Assembly: GCF_018598555.1 (NCBI RefSeq) | Contig: NZ_JAHEWN010000014.1 | Span: forward strand, 1-64,000 | From: Curtobacterium aurantiacum | Lineage (GTDB): Bacteria > Actinomycetota > Actinomycetes > Actinomycetales > Microbacteriaceae | Direction: 5' to 3' | Length of the DNA: 64,000 nt | Part shown: piece by piece, positions 35,345 through 44,245 of the stretch | How the letters are laid out: each line of letters begins with the position of its first letter | Numbering within the stretch: the stretch's first letter is position 1 | The notes under the pieces: model-generated | What the model was told of the DNA's origin: nothing | The model's input: only the letters and a program-made list of their open reading frames with translations | Database searches by the model: none | Made by a program: the position numbers and the translations under genes

Positions 35345-36379
35345 ATGTTGCGATCTGCAGCCTGGCCCTCGTCGGCCCGGCACCTCGACACCGCGCGGAT
35401 CGAACGGACGACCGGGAGGCCCGGCTCGACCCCGACGGACCGGCTCGCCGTCGCGCGGACGGTCGCGGCCACCACCCAGCCCCTGTCCGCCGGCACGGCC
35501 GGCTCGTACTTCGCAACGCTCGCCGCCGTCGCGGCGGCGGACGTCGCCACCGCTCGCACCCTGGAGCCGCACCTCGACGCCCTCGGGATCCTCGCCCAGG
35601 CCGGCGCGGAGGTCCCGGCCGACTCGACCTGGGGGGTCTTCGCGGCCGAGGGGCCCGGGTTGCGCCTCGACGCCGGCGCACAGGACGACGGCACGGTCCT
35701 GCTGCGCGGCACGAAGCCGTGGTGCTCCCTGGCGTCGACGCTGTCGCACGCGCTCGTCACCGCACACGCCGGCGACGACCGGCAGCTGTTCGCGGTGGAC
35801 CTGCGGCAGGACGGCGTCATCGTGCACGACGAGGCGTGGGTCGCGCGCGGGATGCCGGACGTGCCGAGCGGCCCGGTGGACTTCGCCGGGGCGCGCGCCT
35901 GGCCGGTCGGGGCACCCGGGTGGTACCTCCGGCGTCCGGGCTTCGCCTGGGGCGGCATCGGTGTCGCGGCTTGCTGGTGGGGCGGCGCGGTCGGGCTCGG
36001 ACGGGTCCTGCGCGACCTCGCCGCCGACCGCCCGGAGTCCGAACTGCTGCAGGCGGCCCTCGGCGCCACCGTGGCCGACCTCGCCGACGCCGAGGACGCC
36101 CTCGCGGACGCCGCCGCCCGCATCGACGTCTCGGTTCCTGCTGCCGACGACACCGACTGGAAGCTGCTCGCCCAGATGGTCCGGTCGCGGGTCCGTCGCT
36201 CGGTCGACGCCGTGCGTGAGCGGGTGGTCGCGTCGGTCGGCCCGGCGCCGCTGACCTCCGACCAGGCCGTCGCCGCGCGGGTCGCCGACCTCGAGCTCTA
36301 CGTCCTGCAGGACCACGGACAGCGGGACCTCGCCCGCATCGGCCGGATGGTGCTCGAGCGCGGCGGTGTCGCGTGGTGA
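35345..36379 (+). CDS. acyl-CoA dehydrogenase-like protein, short
   Basis: The 344-residue protein resembles acyl-CoA dehydrogenases: an N-terminal helical part, a middle beta region (DGTVLLRGTKPWCSLAS, then DVPSGPVDFAGARA) and a C-terminal four-helix bundle (LQDHGQRDLARIGRMVLERG). It ends about 30 residues short of typical enzymes, before the usual glycine/tyrosine-rich end, and I cannot find a clear catalytic glutamate. It may use FAD on an unusual acyl or amine substrate. The two downstream genes overlap in sequence: PIG-L/methyltransferase and a glycosyltransferase. Function within that set is inferred, not known. Confidence 0.75.
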   Translation: MLRSAAWPSSARHLDTARIERTTGRPGSTPTDRLAVARTVAATTQPLSAGTAGSYFATLAAVAAADVATARTLEPHLDALGILAQAGAEVPADSTWGVFAAEGPGLRLDAGAQDDGTVLLRGTKPWCSLASTLSHALVTAHAGDDRQLFAVDLRQDGVIVHDEAWVARGMPDVPSGPVDFAGARAWPVGAPGWYLRRPGFAWGGIGVAACWWGGAVGLGRVLRDLAADRPESELLQAALGATVADLADAEDALADAAARIDVSVPAADDTDWKLLAQMVRSRVRRSVDAVRERVVASVGPAPLTSDQAVAARVADLELYVLQDHGQRDLARIGRMVLERGGVAW

Positions 36380-37731
36380 ACTTCGACCACCGCGAACCGG
36401 GCACCAACCCGGCGGCGTGGACGACGTTCCTCGACCGGGTGGACGCCCCGACGATCGACCTGGCCGGTACCGGGTCCGTGGTGGTCGTCGCACCGCACCC
36501 CGACGACGAGACCCTCGGAGCCGGTGGCCTGATCGCGGCCGCTGCCCAGGCCGGGATCGCCGTGCACGTGCTGCTCCTCACGCGCGGCGAGCGCTCCCAC
36601 CCGGACTCGCCCACGACGACACCGGAGCGGCTCGCCGCCACCCGCGACGACGAGTTCGTGGCGGCTCTGGGAGCCCTGCACCCCGACGCGACCTCGACCT
36701 CGTCGCGGATCCCCGACGGAGCGACCCGGGAGCACCGCGCCGAGGTGACCGCCGCCCTCGACGACGTGCTCGCCGCGGCCGCACGGCCCGCGCTGCTGGT
36801 CGCACCCTGGCGCGGGGACGGCCACCGCGACCACCGCATCGCCGGCGAGGTGGCCGAGGCCGCCGCGGCGAGCGCGACCGACGTCACCCTGCTCGCGTAC
36901 CCGATCTGGGCCTGGCACTGGGACGACCCGGACGCGTCCGTCGCACCGTGGGACCGGGCCCGGACGCTGCCGCTGCCCGACGCGCTCGTCGCCCGGAAGC
37001 GTGCAGCGCTCGACGCCTACCCGTCGCAGACCCAGCCGCTCTCCCCGGCGGTCGGGAACGAGGCGATCGTCGACGACCGGCACGCCGCCCACCACCTGCG
37101 GACGACGGAGTGGTTCTTCGTGCCGGAGACCACGGCGTCGCGGTCGCGCGCGTCCTTCGACGCCCACTACGACCGGAAGCCCGAGGGGTGGGACTTCGAC
37201 GGGTCCTGGTACGAGCAGCGCAAGCGTGCGGTGACCCTGGCCGCGCTCCCCCGCCCGCGCTTCCGGTCCGCGCTCGAGCTCGGGTGCGCGACCGGCGTCC
37301 TCACGGCCGCCCTCGCCGACCGCGCGGACGCCGTGCTCGGCACCGACATCGCGGCGGCACCGCTGGAACGCGCTGCCCGTCGTGCGCCGACCGCGCGGTT
37401 CGTGCAGGCTGCCCTGCCGTCGGAGTGGCCGGACGGGCGCTGGGACCTGGTGGTGATGTCCGAGGTCGGGTACTACCTGTCGCCCGCCGACCTCGACGCG
37501 ACGATCGACCGGGTGCTCGGGTCGCTCGACGACGACGGCGTGCTCGTGGCCTGTCACTGGCGGCACCCCGACGACGAGGCGGTCTCGGGCGGCGACGCGG
37601 TGGACGCACGGTTGACCGAGCGGTGGCCGCGTCCCGCGCTGCTCCGGCACGTGGAGGAGGACTTCGTCCTGAGCGTCCTGCCCGGCCCCGCGGTCACCTC
37701 GGTGGCCCGGGCCGAGGGGATCATCCGGTGA
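36373..37731 (+). CDS. bifunctional PIG-L deacetylase / SAM-dependent methyltransferase
   Basis: The 452-residue protein is a fusion. Residues about 1-245 are a PIG-L/LmbE deacetylase with the zinc motif APHPDDE near 40-46 and the later GDGHRDH. Such enzymes remove acetyl groups from N-acetyl sugars. Residues about 260-450 are a class I methyltransferase of the NodS type, with the SAM loop ALELGCATG and VVMSEVGYYL. Translation starts at tandem GTGs at 36373/36376, overlapping the upstream stop. Its stop overlaps the next GTG (GTGA). Two successive modifications of one sugar-bearing molecule are the natural inference. Confidence 0.88.
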   Translation: MVNFDHREPGTNPAAWTTFLDRVDAPTIDLAGTGSVVVVAPHPDDETLGAGGLIAAAAQAGIAVHVLLLTRGERSHPDSPTTTPERLAATRDDEFVAALGALHPDATSTSSRIPDGATREHRAEVTAALDDVLAAAARPALLVAPWRGDGHRDHRIAGEVAEAAAASATDVTLLAYPIWAWHWDDPDASVAPWDRARTLPLPDALVARKRAALDAYPSQTQPLSPAVGNEAIVDDRHAAHHLRTTEWFFVPETTASRSRASFDAHYDRKPEGWDFDGSWYEQRKRAVTLAALPRPRFRSALELGCATGVLTAALADRADAVLGTDIAAAPLERAARRAPTARFVQAALPSEWPDGRWDLVVMSEVGYYLSPADLDATIDRVLGSLDDDGVLVACHWRHPDDEAVSGGDAVDARLTERWPRPALLRHVEEDFVLSVLPGPAVTSVARAEGIIR

Positions 37732-38438
37732 CCGGACCCCGACGACGGGCGCGCATCGACGTGGTGGTCCCCGCGCACGACGAGGCGGACCGGATCGCCG
37801 CGTGCCTCGACGCGCTCCTGGTGGCCGTCGATCGGCTCGGCACGGAGCGGCCCGGGGTCGACGCCGCCGTCACGGTGGTGCTCGACGGCTGCACGGACGG
37901 CACCGCCGCCGTGGTCGAGCGGTACCCGGTCGACGTCCTCAGCACGGACCGGGTCGGTGTCGGTCGGGCGCGGACCATCGGGGCGTCGCACGCGCTCCGC
38001 GAGCACCCCGGTGACCCGGCGGAGCGGTGGCTCGCCCACACCGACGCCGATTCGCGGGTGCCCGTCCGGTGGCTCGTGCAGCAGGCGGACGCCCTGTCCT
38101 CCGGAGCCCAGGTCCTGGTCGGCGCCGTCGTCCCCGACCCGGAAGACCTGGCGCCCGCCGTGCTCGACCGGTGGACGCGGGCGCACCCTCCCGGCGCCGC
38201 CCTCGGGCACGTGCACGGGGCGAACCTCGGTGTCCTCGCCGCGGCGTACGTCACGCTCGGTGGGTTCGATCCGGTGCCCGAGCACGAGGACGCCCGACTC
38301 GTCGCCCGGGCGCGGGCACTCGGGTTCCGGGTGGACGCGACCGTCGACCTGCCCGTGGTGACGAGCGGGCGCTTCGCCGGACGGACCCCCGGCGGGTACG
38401 CGGAACACCTGCGCCAGGGGTACGGCACCGCCGGCTGA
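37728..38438 (+). CDS. family 2 glycosyltransferase
   Basis: The 236-residue cytoplasmic GT-A enzyme starts VVVPAHDEADRIAACL, the nucleotide-binding strand and loop of GT2 proteins. VVLDGCTDGT follows, and the DXD-like metal motif is TDADSRVP near residue 104. There is no membrane helix. The sugar donor and acceptor are unknown. The GTG start overlaps the previous stop by four bases, so it is made together with the deacetylase/methyltransferase. Confidence 0.86.
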   Translation: MTGPRRRARIDVVVPAHDEADRIAACLDALLVAVDRLGTERPGVDAAVTVVLDGCTDGTAAVVERYPVDVLSTDRVGVGRARTIGASHALREHPGDPAERWLAHTDADSRVPVRWLVQQADALSSGAQVLVGAVVPDPEDLAPAVLDRWTRAHPPGAALGHVHGANLGVLAAAYVTLGGFDPVPEHEDARLVARARALGFRVDATVDLPVVTSGRFAGRTPGGYAEHLRQGYGTAG

Positions 38439-38567
38439 TCCACCCTTGGCGGGTTCATAGGCCCGCGATGGGCAGGTCATCGACAGCCTGCCTAGGTTCT
38501 CCTGCGTCGGCCCCGCCGCGTGCTCTGCGCGGCCGGTGACCCCAGCCGGCCACCACCGAGGAGAACC

Positions 38568-40114
38568 ATGTTCCTGACCTACCTCAGGCGCGAACTCACG
38601 AACCGCAAGAAGCAGACGGTCATCATCGCGATCGGGATGGCGTTGGCCATCGCCCTCGTGGTGATCGTGTCGTCGATCTCGGGTGGCGTGCAGGCCGCCC
38701 AGAAGAGCGTCCTGCAGTCCGTGTACGGCGTCGGCACCGACATCACCGTCACCAAGACCGCGACGGCGTCGACGAACGGCGGGCGTCCGAGCTTCGACTT
38801 CGGCAGCCAGGGCGACAGCGACGACGACAGCGGCTCGACCGATCTGTCGCAGTCGCGGCTCGCGGTCGCCCGCGGCACGAGCACCCTGAACGCCGCGAAC
38901 CTGTCCACGATCACGAGCACCGACGGCGTCGAGGCCGCGACGGGTGTGCTGACCCTCGAGAACAGCACGTTCTCCGGTCAGGTCCAGCAGCAGTCGACCG
39001 ACGACAGCAGCACGGACAGCAGCAGCGACTCCAGCAGCGACAGCACGACCCAGCAGGGCCCGCCGAGCGGGGACACCGGCGGTGGCGGCGGTTTCGGCGG
39101 CGGGTCGTTCAGCGTCGACTCGTTCACGGTGACCGGCATCCCGGTGTCCGGCGCGACGGTCGGTCCGCTCACGAGCACCGAGCTCACGAAGGGGCGCACC
39201 TTCGCCGCGGAGGACGCGGGCAAGGACGTCGTCGTGCTCGATGCGTCGTACGCGAAGAGCGAGTCCGAGGCGGTCGGTGACACCGTCGACATCGGCGGCA
39301 CCGACTTCACCGTCATCGGCATCGTGAGCTCCACCGGCTCGGCCTCGACCACGGGCTCGAACACCTACATCCCGCTCGACACCGCGCAGGCGCTGGCCGA
39401 CCTCGACGGCAAGGTCACCTCGATCTCCGTCTCAGCCGAGTCCTCGTCCGACGTCAGCGCGATCAAGTCCGCACTGCAGTCGAAGCTGACGAGCGCCACC
39501 GTCTCCACCGAGGCCGACCTGGCCTCGAGCGTGTCCGGGTCGCTCAGCACGGCGTCGAGCCTGGTCTCGAACCTCGGCAAGTGGCTGTCGATCGTCGTGC
39601 TCGCCGCGGCGTTCCTCATCGCGATCCTCTTCACGATCTCCGGCGTGACCCGCCGCACCCGTGAGTTCGGGACCCTGAAGGCGATCGGCTGGTCGAACGG
39701 CCGCATCACCCGACAGGTGGCCGGTGAGTCCCTGGTGCAGGGCCTGATCGGCGGCGTGCTCGGTGCCGCGGCCGGCCTGATCGGCATCCTCGTCGTGAAC
39801 GTCATCAGTCCGACGATCTCGGCGAGCGCCTCGAGCACGACGGGCGGGGGCGCCGGTGGCGGCGGTGGCATGCCCGGCGGCGCAGCGACCGCGGCCGCGG
39901 GCAGCGGCACGACGGGCGGCGCACCGGCCGGAGGCTTCGGCGGTGGCGCGAGCACCGCGTCGACGACGGACGTGGTCCTGCACGCCCCGGTGACCGTCGA
40001 GATCATCCTGCTGGCGATCGGCCTCGCGATCCTCGGCGGCCTCATCGCCGGCGCACTCGGCGGCTGGCGCGCGAGCCGGCTCCGTCCGGCCGAGGCGCTC
40101 CGGAGCGTGGCCTG

Positions 40115-40115
<1 letters not shown>
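38568..40115 (+). CDS. MacB/FtsX-type ABC transporter permease
   Basis: The 515-residue permease has the FtsX/MacB plan: a first membrane helix at about 15-37 (VIIAIGMALAIALVVIV), a large external domain, and three helices from about residue 345. Two low-complexity inserts stand out: an Asp/Ser/Thr/Gln-rich stretch at about 141-180 and a Gly/Ala-rich one at about 425-465 between the last helices. MacB-type transporters move peptides, lipids or antibiotics by mechanotransmission. A GAGGAG site precedes the ATG. The ATPase gene follows with a one-base overlap. Confidence 0.9.
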
Positions 40116-40894
<779 letters not shown>

Positions 40895-40930
40895 CGGGGG
40901 CGGGCGGGGCGGGGCGTCCGCCCGCGTTTC

Positions 40931-40982
40931 GCGCTGAGCGACAGTCCACGCGTCCGGCGGCGCGTGGACTGTCGCTCAGCGC
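40931..40982. repeat. perfect inverted repeat of the TGAGCGACA family, copy 3
   Basis: Two 22-base arms (40931-40952 and 40961-40982) are perfectly complementary around an eight-base loop. The core is TGAGCGACAGTCCACGCG. It lies 36 bases after the ATPase stop and can act as a terminator for either flanking gene. Confidence 0.9.
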
Positions 40983-41043
40983 GTGAGGACGCCGCCGGCC
41001 CGGCGCCGCAGCCGCCGGCGGCCCGGCGCCGCAGACGCCGCCG

Positions 41044-41991
41044 CTACCCCGCCACCGGGTAGTCGCAGTACGCGAACCAGGTCGAGTCCGGCGCCCACGG
41101 CGGCACGTTGACCGTCCCCTGCCCGCCGTCGAGTACCACGAGGGTCTCCGGCTGGACCGCGATCCGGGCGCCCCGGACGAGCGAGCCGGGCAGCAGCCGG
41201 AGCTCGACGCGGTGGTCGGCCGGGTGGCCCTGCACCCCGGGCTCGTACGACAGGTAGAGCAGGTGCGCGCCGTCCGGGGACAGGTGCGGGAACCAGTTCA
41301 CCCGGTCGTCGTTCGTCAGGCGGACCGGGCTGTCGTGCCCCGGCCAGCGGACGGCCAGCTGGGCGGTGCCGGGGGTGAACCGCTCGGTGTTCCAGAGCAG
41401 GATCCCGCCGGCCGGGCTGATCGTGCAACCGTCGTCGGGGTGCCCGTCGCGCGTCACGAACGTCGGTTGCCCGGTCTCCGGGTCGACCATCGCGACGTCG
41501 GTGGTCCAGACGCCGTCCTCGGACAGCTCACCGACGATCGCCGCGAGGGCACTGCCGTCGGGGGCGATGCCGTGCAGGTAGAACTTCCGCTTGGTCGGCA
41601 GGGCCGCTTCGACGTCGGTGATCCGGACCGCCGATCCCCCGTCGGGCAGCGGGACCCGGTACAGCTCACCGTCGCGGGCGCTCACCACGATCGAGGTGCC
41701 CGAGGGGTCGAGCACGTGGTCGTTGTTGATCTCGTCGACGCCGGCCATCGGCACCCGCACGAGCGCTGTCTCGTCGAGGACGGTGTCGCTGTCGGCCGAC
41801 GGCAGCCGCAGCAGCCAGAGGTCGCCGTCGCCGTTGAGCACCAGGGTGTCGGCGTCGAGGACGTTCGGTGCCTCGACGAGCACCGTGGCTGACTCGAACA
41901 CGAGCCGCGGCGTGCGGGTCTCGACGTCGTAGACGTGCACGCGGCTGGTCTGTCCGGGCAGCAGCTGCCGCCCACGGGTCTCGTCGCTCAT
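41044..41991 (-). CDS. TolB-like beta-propeller protein
   Basis: The 315-residue protein shows repeated beta-strand units ending in motifs like WFPHLSPDGAHLLYLSYEPG, the PD40/WD40-like blades of TolB-type propellers. There is no signal peptide, so it is probably cytoplasmic. Closely related proteins are found beside carbohydrate ABC transporters; here it follows malG with 141 bases between. It may be a sugar-responsive sensor or a lyase-like propeller enzyme, but neither can be proven. The ATG at 41991 starts MSDETRGRQLLPG. Confidence 0.75.
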   Translation of the reverse strand: MSDETRGRQLLPGQTSRVHVYDVETRTPRLVFESATVLVEAPNVLDADTLVLNGDGDLWLLRLPSADSDTVLDETALVRVPMAGVDEINNDHVLDPSGTSIVVSARDGELYRVPLPDGGSAVRITDVEAALPTKRKFYLHGIAPDGSALAAIVGELSEDGVWTTDVAMVDPETGQPTFVTRDGHPDDGCTISPAGGILLWNTERFTPGTAQLAVRWPGHDSPVRLTNDDRVNWFPHLSPDGAHLLYLSYEPGVQGHPADHRVELRLLPGSLVRGARIAVQPETLVVLDGGQGTVNVPPWAPDSTWFAYCDYPVAG

Positions 41992-42034
41992 GGTCTCATC
42001 CTGTCGGTCGGGTGGTCGGGTGGGTGGGGAGACG

Positions 42035-42104
42035 GCAAAACACCGGTGTTCGCGCTGCGCACCGCGTGATGCGGGGGTGTCGAGCACGAACACCGGTGTC
42101 TTGC
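42035..42104. promoter_or_regulatory. paired operator-like palindromes ACACCGGTGT
   Basis: GCAAAACACCGGTGTTCG (42035-42052) and its near-complement CGAACACCGGTGTCTTGC (42087-42104) match at 17 of 18 positions. Each contains the self-complementary ACACCGGTGT with a central CG, the form of many LacI-family operators. They lie upstream of the propeller gene. They could also fold as a terminator after malG. Confidence 0.5.
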
Positions 42105-42132
42105 GGACAGGCTTTGCGGAAGGGACGAACGC

Positions 42133-42972
42133 CTACTTCACGGCGCCCGCGGTCAGACCGGCGACGAACTGGCGCTGGACCACGAGGAACGCGGCCACGA
42201 CCGGGATCGACACGACGAGCGACGCCGCCATCACCTGGTTCCAGTACACGTTCGTCTGCGTCGAGTACTGCTGCAGACCGACCGCCAGGGTCGAACCGAG
42301 GCCGTTCGTCATGACCGAGGCGAAGAGGACCTCACCCCAGGCCGTCATGAACGAGTAGATCCCGACCGCCACCAGACCCGGACGGGCCGACGGCAGGATG
42401 ACCCGGAACAGGGCACCCATCGGACCGGAACCGTCGACCATCGCAGCCTCGTCGAGCTCACGCGGGATGGTCTCGAAGTAGCCGGCGAGCATCCAGATCG
42501 AGAACGGCAGCGTGAACGTCAGGTACGTGATGATCAGGCCGAGCCACGACCCGACGAGCTGGATGCCCAGGGTGTTGCCGAGGTTCGTGAAGATCAGGAA
42601 CAGCGGGAGCAGGAACAGCACGCCGGGGAACATCTGCGTGGAGAGCACCGCGGTGGTGAAGGTGCTCTTGCCCTTGAAGTTCCAGCGCGAGACACCGTAG
42701 GCGGCGAACGTCGCGATGATCAGCGAGAACACCGTCGCCACGGTGCAGACCACGAGCGAGTTGATGAAGTACCGGCCGAGCGGCACGGTCGACCACATGT
42801 CGATGAACGGCTGGAAGGTGATGGTCGACGGGATCCACGTGAAGTTGTCCTGCACGTCGCCGAGCGGCTTCATGGCCGTGGTGATCATCACGTACAGCGG
42901 CACGACCGTGAACAGGGTCAGGACGACCAGGGTGATGATCTTGAAGGACTTGGCGCCAGTTGTCTCACGCAC
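42133..42972 (-). CDS. carbohydrate ABC transporter permease, MalG type
   Basis: The 279-residue CUT1 permease has six membrane helices. The cytoplasmic EAA loop, which docks on the ATPase, reads ELDEAAMVDGSGPMGALFRV followed by ILPSARPG. The start is GTG 42972, overlapping malF by eight bases. No ATPase gene is in the cluster; as in many actinobacteria, a shared MsiK-like ATPase elsewhere is probably used. The sugar is unknown. Confidence 0.93.
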   Translation of the reverse strand: MRETTGAKSFKIITLVVLTLFTVVPLYVMITTAMKPLGDVQDNFTWIPSTITFQPFIDMWSTVPLGRYFINSLVVCTVATVFSLIIATFAAYGVSRWNFKGKSTFTTAVLSTQMFPGVLFLLPLFLIFTNLGNTLGIQLVGSWLGLIITYLTFTLPFSIWMLAGYFETIPRELDEAAMVDGSGPMGALFRVILPSARPGLVAVGIYSFMTAWGEVLFASVMTNGLGSTLAVGLQQYSTQTNVYWNQVMAASLVVSIPVVAAFLVVQRQFVAGLTAGAVK

Positions 42973-43960
42973 GGACGGACCTCCGGTTGGTCACGGCGAG
43001 GTAGATGCCGGTGACGACGAGCAGGAAGAGCAGGAGCAGGACGCTCATCGCGGCGCCGGAACCGAAGTTCCAGGTGATGAACGACGCGTTGTAGATGTGG
43101 AAGCTCAGCAGGTCCGCGGCGGGCGGCTGGGCGGTCGAGCCGAACAGGACGAACGGCGTGTTGAAGTCGTTGAACGTCCAGAGGAACATCACGAGCACGA
43201 GCGTCACGTTGACCGGGCGGACCATCGGCAGCGTGATCGAGCGCCACTGGCGGAACGGCTTGGCGCCGTCGACCGAGGCGGCCTCGTAGACGTCGTTCGG
43301 CACGGACTGCAGACCGGCCATGAGCATCAGGAACGCGAACGGCCAGGTCTTCCAGATCGCCACGACGACGACGGCGACGAAGGCGTTGTTGCCGATGAGC
43401 CAGAACGGGGCCTCCCCACCGAACAGGCCGAGTTGGTCGACCAGGAGGTGGTTCAGCGCTCCGGAGTCACGCTGGAACATGAACTTCCAGGTGATCACGC
43501 CGGCGTACATCGGCAGCGCGTACGGCACGAGGAACAGGGTGCGGAAGAGCCCGCGACCCGCGAACGGCTTCTGCAGCGCGACGGCTGCCGCCATGCCGAA
43601 GGTCCACGAGAGCCCGACCACGAGGACCGTGAAGGCGCAGGTGATGAGGAACGAGTTGAGGACCCCGCGGCCGATCGCCTGGTCGAAGTCGACGGCGACC
43701 TGGTAGTTGCGGAAGCCGGCGAAGGGCGCGGCACCCCAGTTTGCGATGAAGTACTTGGTGAGCTGGATGAACGAGATCCAGATGCCGACGAGCATCGGGA
43801 CGATGTGGATGAGCAGCTCGAACAGGATGGCCGGCGCGACGAGCGCGTAGGGCAGCCAGTGGATCTTGCGCTTGCGACCCGGCGGACGGCCCGACATCGT
43901 CGGGGCCTTCGTGTGCGTCGGGTCGATGCGCTCCGAGTCGGGCAGGACCGTCGTGGACAT
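42965..43960 (-). CDS. carbohydrate ABC transporter permease, MalF type
   Basis: The 331-residue CUT1 permease has a cytoplasmic N-terminus of about 55 residues, then membrane helices and the EAA loop (YEAASVDGAKPFRQWRSITL). It forms a heterodimer with the MalG-type protein. The ATG at 43960 (MSTTVLPDSERID) has AAAGG upstream; longer readings extend into a repeat-rich gap. It follows the binding-protein gene after 285 bases that hold a direct repeat and a hairpin. Confidence 0.92.
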   Translation of the reverse strand: MSTTVLPDSERIDPTHTKAPTMSGRPPGRKRKIHWLPYALVAPAILFELLIHIVPMLVGIWISFIQLTKYFIANWGAAPFAGFRNYQVAVDFDQAIGRGVLNSFLITCAFTVLVVGLSWTFGMAAAVALQKPFAGRGLFRTLFLVPYALPMYAGVITWKFMFQRDSGALNHLLVDQLGLFGGEAPFWLIGNNAFVAVVVVAIWKTWPFAFLMLMAGLQSVPNDVYEAASVDGAKPFRQWRSITLPMVRPVNVTLVLVMFLWTFNDFNTPFVLFGSTAQPPAADLLSFHIYNASFITWNFGSGAAMSVLLLLFLLVVTGIYLAVTNRRSVRA

Positions 43961-44116
43961 CTGGTGGGGCCTTTCGGCAGGAGGGGCGTGCAGGTGCGGT
44001 CCGCGCAGGCCGTGGCGGCCTGGGCCCACGCGGCCCGGTTCCGACGCGGTGCGGAGCTTGCGGAGCAGCGTGGCGGCCGAGGCCGTGGGGGGAGGCGCGG
44101 GGTGCGTGGGGCAGGA

Positions 44117-44178
44117 GCCTCACGGCCGACGGGTGGTCGGCCCTGGGGCGTGCGCCTCACGGCCGACGGGTGGTCGGC
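44117..44178. repeat. 25-base direct repeat upstream of the MalF gene
   Basis: GCCTCACGGCCGACGGGTGG plus TCGGC is present at 44117-44141 and again at 44154-44178. It lies in the 285-base gap between the binding-protein and permease genes. No gene is visible in this gap. Confidence 0.8.
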
Positions 44179-44194
44179 TCTGGAGCGACAGGGG

Positions 44195-44239
44195 CTGGAG
44201 GCCCGGGCGCGTCGCTGCGGACGCGACCCGGGCCTCCAG
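44195..44239 (-). terminator. hairpin after the sugar-binding protein gene
   Basis: Arms of 13 bases (CTGGAGGCCCGGG and its complement) at 44195-44207 and 44227-44239 are perfect, with a further inner GCGTC/GACGC pairing. It starts seven bases after the stop codon. Partial termination here would raise binding-protein levels over the permeases. It belongs to the GGAGGC hairpin family. Confidence 0.75.
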
Positions 44240-44245
44240 GGTGGA

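Noticed and set aside
38480-38515. GGCAGG/CCTGCC inverted repeat before a TAGGTT hexamer upstream of the FtsX-type permease
   Set aside because: The repeat is only six bases and no -35 at good spacing was seen, so an operator call is not supported beyond a guess.
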